In this document: in pieces, positions 1 to 5,868 of the stretch
Position numbering within the stretch: the stretch's first letter is position 1
Layout: each line of letters opens with the position of its first letter
DNA from: Gammaproteobacteria bacterium
Lineage (GTDB): Bacteria; Pseudomonadota; Gammaproteobacteria; Steroidobacterales; GCA-2729495
DNA length: 5,868 bases
Direction: 5' to 3'
NCBI GenBank assembly: GCA_023383735.1
Contig: JAHDYN010000096.1
Location: 1,003 to 6,870, forward strand
Position numbers and translations under genes: made by a program
The notes under the pieces: model-generated
Told to the model about the DNA's origin: nothing
The model's input: only the letters and a program-made list of their open reading frames with translations
Database searches by the model: none

Positions 1-409
1 CCTCGGGGAGTGGTGCGAGATCGGCCATGTTCCACGCGATGGCGGACTCGGCCCCCATCAGGCGTGCCGCACACAGGTAGCGATCGGTGATGAACAGGTC
101 GGGAGCCGGCAGTGCAGCCATGACCACGACCAGATGACTGATGTTGGCGGCAATGGTCTCGGCCTTGCTGCCACGGGCGGGTTGGCGGCTGAGCTGGTTC
201 TTTCGCGGGACAATTCCGCTGACGACGACCGGGTCGTTTGGCGAATAGGCCTGCCAGTGCACCGTATCGCCGCAGCAGACCTGCAGGTGTCGCCCCCTGA
301 GCACGTACGGCAATGTGCTGCCTTCGGCTGTTTCGAGAACGCCGCGCCGGCCGTGGGCGGCGATCACGAGGCCGGCTTTGCTAGAATCCCGCGCGGCGTC
401 AGTTGCCAT
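1..409 (-). CDS. rsgA: Ribosome small subunit-dependent GTPase RsgA, N-terminal part (cut by window edge)
   Basis: RsgA (YjeQ) is a circularly permuted GTPase that binds the 30S subunit and acts late in its maturation, coupling GTP hydrolysis to release of assembly factors. The 136 visible residues begin with a short variable segment. An OB-fold follows at about residues 13-75, including GRRGVLET and LRGRHLQVCCGDTVHW. Next comes the start of the GTPase domain, with the family signature KAETIAANISHLVVV (82-96) and DRYLCAARLMGAE (109-121). Because of the permutation the G4 motif comes first, at residues 127-130, and it reads NMAD instead of NKxD. The P-loop, switch regions and zinc-binding C-terminus lie beyond the left edge. 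The start ATG (409-407) has no close Shine-Dalgarno; the nearest AGGA is 16 nt upstream. The N-terminus is shorter than in E. coli, where a basic extension precedes the OB-fold. Divergence from orn, as in E. coli, supports the call. Confidence 0.93.
   Translation of the reverse strand, partial: MATDAARDSSKAGLVIAAHGRRGVLETAEGSTLPYVLRGRHLQVCCGDTVHWQAYSPNDPVVVSGIVPRKNQLSRQPARGSKAETIAANISHLVVVMAALPAPDLFITDRYLCAARLMGAESAIAWNMADLAPLPE
379..387 (+). promoter_or_regulatory. Candidate extended -10 promoter element for orn
   Basis: The sequence TGCTAGAAT matches an extended -10 element (TGn followed by a hexamer with 5 of 6 matches to TATAAT). It would place a transcription start near 394, about 40 nt before the orn start codon. 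There is no recognisable -35 at the usual distance, which is tolerated by extended -10 promoters. The element lies inside the rsgA coding region on the opposite strand. That is expected, because only 25 bp separate the two start codons. This is a motif call by eye only. Confidence 0.4.
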
Positions 410-421
410 AGTGTTTTCGCG

Positions 422-429
422 AGGATCCT
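422..429. repeat. 8-bp perfect palindrome between divergent rsgA and orn starts
   Basis: AGGATCCT reads the same on both strands and lies in the 25-bp gap between the two start codons. On the plus strand its AGGA, with the preceding G at 421, gives GAGGA nine nt before the orn ATG, a plausible ribosome binding site. On the minus strand the same AGGA lies 16 nt before the rsgA ATG, too far for a standard site. An 8-bp palindrome can occur by chance, and no operator role is claimed. Confidence 0.45.
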
Positions 430-434
430 GGCTG

Positions 435-995
435 ATGAGTGCGCAGATGCACAGACTGATCTGGGTCGATCTGGAGATGACCGGGCTCGATTGCCTGAAC
501 GATTCTATCATCGAGATCGCGACCGTCGTCACCGATGCCGATCTGTGCGTCATCGCCGAGGGGCCGGTGCTGGCGATTCACCAGAGCGACGCCGTGCTGG
601 CCCGCATGGATGAGTGGAATACCCGCCAGCACGGCAGGTCCGGCCTGACCGACAGGGTGCGTACCAGTACGGTCACGGCTGCAGAGGCCGAACGGCAGAC
701 GCTGGCGTTTCTCGCGCAGCACCTGGCGCCCGGCCTGTCGCCGATGTGCGGCAACAGCATTTGCCAGGATCGCCGTTTCATGGCGCGCGAGATGCCCGCG
801 CTCGAGGCGTTTTTTCATTACCGCAACCTGGATGTCTCAACGCTGAAGATCCTGGCCGGCTTGTGGGCGCCGGCAGTGCTGGAAGGCGTCGTGAAGAACA
901 CTGCGCATCTGGCGCTTGCCGACATACACGATTCGATTGCCGAGCTGCGGCACTATCGGGCGCAGCTGCTGAAGGTGCCGGCCGGTACAGGCTAG
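435..995 (+). CDS. orn: Oligoribonuclease Orn (DEDDh 3'-5' exoribonuclease)
   Basis: Orn degrades the shortest RNAs (chiefly dinucleotides, including pGpG from c-di-GMP breakdown) to mononucleotides in the cytoplasm, finishing mRNA decay. The protein has 186 residues; E. coli Orn has 181. All five DEDDh catalytic positions are present: D12 and E14 in WVDLEMTGL, D112 in GNSICQDRRFM, and H158 and D163 in HLALAD, matching the HxAxxD pattern. Other family blocks are WNTRQHGRSGL (61-71) and YRNLDVSTLKILAGLW (129-144). The start at 435 was chosen because it gives the usual N-terminus (MSAQMHRLIWVDLEMTG) and has GAGGA nine nt upstream. The reading frame is open back to 315, but that stretch is antisense to rsgA and unlike Orn. 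A second ATG at 447 is possible but less likely. The usual DD before I164 is AD here. The gene is divergent from rsgA and convergent with the MAPEG gene, with 34 bp between them. Confidence 0.97.
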   Translation: MSAQMHRLIWVDLEMTGLDCLNDSIIEIATVVTDADLCVIAEGPVLAIHQSDAVLARMDEWNTRQHGRSGLTDRVRTSTVTAAEAERQTLAFLAQHLAPGLSPMCGNSICQDRRFMAREMPALEAFFHYRNLDVSTLKILAGLWAPAVLEGVVKNTAHLALADIHDSIAELRHYRAQLLKVPAGTG

Positions 996-1029
996 CGCGC
1001 GGGAGGCGGGCGTCGCTCAGGCCGCTTGC

Positions 1030-1404
1030 TCAGGACGCCGAGACAAACAGGCCGACGATGCAGCCCAGGCTCGCGACCCAGACCAGCGAGCGCAGCGTCG
1101 GGCGGTCGGCGATATAGAAGATCCCGTAGAGGATGCGCGCAAGCACGTAGCCGAGCGCCAGCATGTCGATGGTGGGCTGTGCGGCACCGGCCAGATGCGC
1201 GATGATCACCCCGGCCGCGAAGGCCGGAAAGCTCTCATAGGAGTTCGCCTGCGCCCAGTTGGCCCGCTGGCGCCAGCCATCGAGTCTGGCGAGATAGTCC
1301 CGCGGCCGGGCATTGTCGAAAGCCTTCGCCCCGGCTTTTGCCGCACCTGCCCAGACGATGGGCAGAAGCATCGCGACGAACACGCACCAGTATGCTGTGG
1401 TCAT
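1030..1404 (-). CDS. MAPEG family integral membrane protein
   Basis: This 124-residue protein belongs to the MAPEG family (membrane-associated proteins in eicosanoid and glutathione metabolism), in the group of small bacterial members whose substrates are mostly unknown. It shows about four hydrophobic segments, at residues 4-25, 59-75, 79-98 and 103-122, suggesting an inner-membrane protein. The family signature is the loop RANWAQANSYESFPAF (47-62), with R47, N49, N54, E57 and P60 matching the conserved Arg/Asn/Glu/Pro pattern tied to glutathione binding in characterised members. A second typical block is ARILYGIFYIADRPTLRSLVW (89-109). The start ATG has AGGGAG seven nt upstream. The gene lies 39 bp downstream of ppsA on the same strand, so read-through from ppsA is possible. 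It is convergent with orn. Enzymatic activity cannot be assigned from sequence. Confidence 0.88.
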   Translation of the reverse strand: MTTAYWCVFVAMLLPIVWAGAAKAGAKAFDNARPRDYLARLDGWRQRANWAQANSYESFPAFAAGVIIAHLAGAAQPTIDMLALGYVLARILYGIFYIADRPTLRSLVWVASLGCIVGLFVSAS

Positions 1405-1411
1405 TGCCGGA

Positions 1412-1417
1412 CTCCCT
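1412..1417 (-). promoter_or_regulatory. Ribosome binding site of the MAPEG gene
   Basis: AGGGAG on the minus strand lies seven nt before the ATG at 1404-1402. This is good Shine-Dalgarno spacing and supports that start. The 39-bp gap to the ppsA stop contains no hairpin followed by a T tract, consistent with co-transcription with ppsA. Confidence 0.6.
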
Positions 1418-1443
1418 TGGCCTGTGCAGATACGGACAACGCG

Positions 1444-3813
<2,370 letters not shown>

Positions 3814-3874
3814 TTGCCTCCAATGTCCCGACCGTCCATGATCGGCCCACCATAGCCAACGATGTCAGTCCGTC
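3814..3874. promoter_or_regulatory. Divergent ppsA/ppsR intergenic region
   Basis: These 61 bp separate two divergent start codons and must hold, or directly adjoin, the promoters of both genes. The only clear element is GGAGG on the minus strand (3821-3817), the ppsA ribosome binding site. A TATGGT on the minus strand near 3850 could be a weak -10 for ppsA, but no -35 accompanies it. No convincing -10/-35 pair is visible for ppsR, and its ATG lacks a Shine-Dalgarno. I found no long palindrome that would mark an operator. The regulatory role is inferred from gene layout. Confidence 0.4.
3817..3821 (-). promoter_or_regulatory. Ribosome binding site of ppsA, with short spacing
   Basis: GGAGG on the minus strand is followed by only three bases (CAA) before the ATG. 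The sequence is a strong match to the anti-Shine-Dalgarno, but the spacing is shorter than the usual 5-9 nt. No in-frame alternative start immediately downstream fits the PpsA N-terminus better, so this start is kept. Confidence 0.5.
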
Positions 3875-4714
3875 ATGAACCAGAAAAGCATCAATCGACG
3901 CGTCGTATTTTTTCTGTCGGATCAGACTGGCGTGACCGCCGAAACCCTGGGTCGCAGCCTGTTGACACAGTTCGAAGAATACGAATTCGACCAAGTGACT
4001 GTGCCATTTCTGGATAGTGTTGACAAGGCGGACGAAACCCTGCGGCGTATCAACGCGACCGTTAGCGAAACAGGCAACAGACCTATCATTTTCAGCACCC
4101 TGGTGCATGACCATGTCCGTGAGCGCTTTGCCGGAGTGAACGGGCTTTTTCTGGACTTCTTTGCCACCTATCTGGGGCCCATGGAGCGGGAGCTGCTGGT
4201 GCGTTCCTCGCACACCTCCGGACGTGCCCACGGCATGAAGGATACCGGCAGTTATGACCGGCGCATGGAGGCGACCAACTTTGCCCTGAACAACGACGAC
4301 GGCGCGCGCACCAACGACTACGCCCGTGCCGACGTGATCCTCCTCGGCGTATCGCGCTCCGGCAAGACGCCAACCTGTCTGTACCTGGCGCTGACATATG
4401 GCGTGTTCGCCGCCAACTACCCGCTGTCGGAAGACGAGTTCGAGACGGGGCGGCTGCCCAAGGTGCTTGAACCCCATCGCCACAAGCTGTTCGGGCTCAG
4501 TATTTCGCCGGAACGCCTGCAGCAGATCCGGCGTGAACGACGTCCGGAAGGCCGTTATGCCTCGTCCGAGCAGGTACGCTACGAGTTGCGGGGGGCAGAG
4601 GCGCTGTACAGCCGGTACCAGATCGCCTGGGTCGATACCACGCAGTTCTCCATCGAGGAGATCGCCAGCCGCATTCTCAGCACGACCGGCATCGAACGCA
4701 GGGCGCGGCCGTAG
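3875..4714 (+). CDS. ppsR: PEP synthase regulatory protein (bifunctional kinase/pyrophosphorylase)
   Basis: PpsR (DUF299, E. coli YdiA type) controls PEP synthase. It uses ADP to phosphorylate a threonine near the PpsA catalytic histidine, inactivating it, and removes that phosphate by inorganic phosphate-dependent pyrophosphate-forming phosphorolysis. The protein has 279 residues; E. coli PpsR has 277. Family features are the N-terminal VFFLSDQTGVTAETLG (11-26), RAHGMKDTGSYDRRMEATNF (117-136), the nucleotide-binding P-loop GVSRSGKT (158-165, at 4346-4369) followed by PTCLYLALTYGVFAANYPL, and KLFGLSISPERLQQIRRERR (204-223). The visible target is next door: PpsA T416/H418. The ATG at 3875 gives the expected N-terminus, but no Shine-Dalgarno precedes it, so translation may be modest. 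The gene is convergent with pgm, with 20 bp between the stop codons. Confidence 0.97.
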   Translation: MNQKSINRRVVFFLSDQTGVTAETLGRSLLTQFEEYEFDQVTVPFLDSVDKADETLRRINATVSETGNRPIIFSTLVHDHVRERFAGVNGLFLDFFATYLGPMERELLVRSSHTSGRAHGMKDTGSYDRRMEATNFALNNDDGARTNDYARADVILLGVSRSGKTPTCLYLALTYGVFAANYPLSEDEFETGRLPKVLEPHRHKLFGLSISPERLQQIRRERRPEGRYASSEQVRYELRGAEALYSRYQIAWVDTTQFSIEEIASRILSTTGIERRARP

Positions 4715-4734
4715 GGCCGGACATCGACATCCCC

Positions 4735-5868
4735 TCAGATCATGCCGGTTGGCGTGTCCGTACCGATGAACTCGCTGGTCCTCGCCAGCGCCGCGGCAAG
4801 ATTTCCGAGCGGCGCCAGCACCTCGCTGGTCGGGCGCCTGATCGCAGCCTCGTCCTGAACGTGGCGCTCCAGGTAGACGCGCAGCGTTGCGCCCGATGTG
4901 CCGGTGCCGGATAGCCGGTACACGATCCGCGCACCGTCACTGAACACCAGGCGTATGCCCTGGTGTGCGGACTCGCTGCCATCGACGGGGTCGCGGTAGT
5001 GGAAATCATCAGCGCTTTCAATCTGTGCATCGCCGAATTGCCGGCCGCACAGGCCGGGCAACGCGTCCCGCAGGGTCTGCATGAGGTCGTTGGCGCGCGC
5101 GGTATCAGCGGTGTAGTAGTCCCAGCGCTGGTAGTGATGGCGCCCATAGCGACGCCAGTGCTCGCTGGCGATCTCCTTCAGGCTGCAGCCCCTTGCCGCC
5201 AGCAGGTTGATCCAGCAGAGCACCGCCCACAGGCCATCCTTCTCCCGGACATGTGCGGAACTGGTGCCGAAGCTCTCCTCGCCACAGAGGCCGATGAGGC
5301 CGGCCTCGAGCAGGTTGCAGAAGAACCTCCAGCCGGTCGGTGTTTCATGGCAGGGAATGCCGAGATCCGCAGCGACCACGTCGAGCGCGCGGCTGGTGGG
5401 CATCGAGCGCGCGGCGCCGGGCACGCCTTGCCGGTATCCGGGCAGCAGGCGCAGTGATGCAAGGATCATGGCCACGCTGTCGCCGGGTGACAGGAAGAAG
5501 TCAGGGCCGAGAATCATGTTGCGGTCGCCATCGCCATCCGAGGCAGCGAGCAGGTCTGCCGAATCCGGGCGCAGGGACTCCGCCACCAGTTCGGCTGCGT
5601 CGATGGGATTCGGGTCCGGATGCAGCCCGCCGAAGTCCGGCAGCGATTCACCATGCAGGATGCTGTCGGCCGGACAGCCGAGCGTGTCCACCAGGATTCT
5701 GTGCGCATAGGGTCCGGTGACGCCATGCATGGCGTCGAAGCGGATGCGATGGCCGCTTGCCAGCCAGTCGCGAATCGCATCGAAGTCAAACAGCTCCTGC
5801 ATCAGCGTCATGTAGTCCGCGACCGGATCGATTACCCGGATATCGAGCTCGCCCAGCCTGGTGCTGCC
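4735..5868 (-). CDS. pgm: Alpha-phosphoglucomutase, C-terminal part (cut by window edge)
   Basis: Phosphoglucomutase interconverts glucose-1-phosphate and glucose-6-phosphate (EC 5.4.2.2), linking central metabolism to glycogen, UDP-glucose and cell-surface polysaccharide synthesis. The frame is open to the right edge, giving 377 visible residues of a protein that is usually about 545 long. The first ATG within it (5811-5809) is internal, because upstream residues such as GELDIRVIDPVADY match the family. Blocks in fragment numbering are RFDAMHGVTGPY (43-54), the metal-binding loop DGDGDRN (111-117), ARSMPTSRALD (153-163), HETPTGWRFFCNLL (174-187), the sugar-binding CGEESFGTSSAHVREKDGLW (195-214) and the phosphate-binding RLSGTGTSGATLRVYLE (318-334). 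The pattern resembles the PGM1/eukaryote-like alpha-PGM rather than phosphomannomutase or PgcA types. The catalytic phosphoserine domain lies outside the window. In the sugar loop, the usual GTGS(D/N)H reads GTSSAH. Confidence 0.95.
   Translation of the reverse strand, partial: GSTRLGELDIRVIDPVADYMTLMQELFDFDAIRDWLASGHRIRFDAMHGVTGPYAHRILVDTLGCPADSILHGESLPDFGGLHPDPNPIDAAELVAESLRPDSADLLAASDGDGDRNMILGPDFFLSPGDSVAMILASLRLLPGYRQGVPGAARSMPTSRALDVVAADLGIPCHETPTGWRFFCNLLEAGLIGLCGEESFGTSSAHVREKDGLWAVLCWINLLAARGCSLKEIASEHWRRYGRHHYQRWDYYTADTARANDLMQTLRDALPGLCGRQFGDAQIESADDFHYRDPVDGSESAHQGIRLVFSDGARIVYRLSGTGTSGATLRVYLERHVQDEAAIRRPTSEVLAPLGNLAAALARTSEFIGTDTPTGMI

Noticed and set aside
315..434. N-terminal extension of orn by 40 residues (frame open from an ATG at 315)
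   Set aside because: The stretch is antisense to rsgA, does not resemble Orn, and the ATG at 435 has a ribosome binding site and gives the family N-terminus.
996..1029. Possible bidirectional terminator between convergent orn and the MAPEG gene
   Set aside because: The 34 bp are GC-rich with a short repeated GCTCAGG, but I could not find a stable stem followed by a T tract on either strand.
3862..4017. Small plus-strand open frame starting at an ATG 13 nt before the ppsR start (51 codons)
   Set aside because: It is out of frame with ppsR, has no ribosome binding site, and its translation runs through ppsR codons in another frame.
4735..5811. pgm as a complete 358-residue gene starting at the ATG at 5811
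   Set aside because: The frame continues without a stop to the window edge, and the 19 upstream codons match the conserved PGM1 sequence before this Met, so the gene is longer and truncated by the window.

Overview
The window is GC-rich, tightly packed chromosomal DNA. It holds six protein genes, with no RNA genes, mobile elements or CRISPR arrays that I can see. The gene content and order point to a high-GC gammaproteobacterium. rsgA and orn are divergent neighbours, as in E. coli. ppsA (phosphoenolpyruvate synthase) is divergent from its own regulatory kinase/phosphorylase gene ppsR. This is inferred from gene order and protein similarity remembered from known families; I did no database search.

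Left to right: (1) the N-terminal 136 residues of the ribosome-assembly GTPase RsgA on the minus strand (1-409), cut by the left edge. (2) Oligoribonuclease orn on the plus strand (435-995), with only 25 bp between the two start codons. (3) A small MAPEG-family membrane protein on the minus strand (1030-1404), convergent with orn. (4) A full-length ppsA on the minus strand (1444-3813), 39 bp upstream of the MAPEG gene and possibly co-transcribed with it. (5) A 61-bp divergent intergenic region (3814-3874), then ppsR on the plus strand (3875-4714). (6) The C-terminal 377 residues of an alpha-phosphoglucomutase (pgm) of the PGM1-like type on the minus strand (4735-5868), convergent with ppsR and running off the right edge. 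No gap between genes exceeds 61 bp.

Two themes are visible. rsgA and orn are housekeeping genes for 30S ribosome maturation and for the final step of mRNA decay. ppsA, ppsR and pgm all serve the gluconeogenic and sugar-phosphate direction of central metabolism. PpsA makes PEP from pyruvate, PpsR switches PpsA on and off by phosphorylating a threonine two residues before the catalytic histidine, and Pgm interconverts glucose-6-phosphate and glucose-1-phosphate for polysaccharide synthesis. The MAPEG protein has no clear link to either theme.

I found no convincing undescribed system. The most notable points are residue-level departures from consensus: a Met in place of the Lys of the RsgA G4 motif (NMAD instead of NKxD), an Ala in place of the first Asp of the Orn DD pair, and two changes in the conserved pgm sugar-binding loop. 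The rest are local architectural points.
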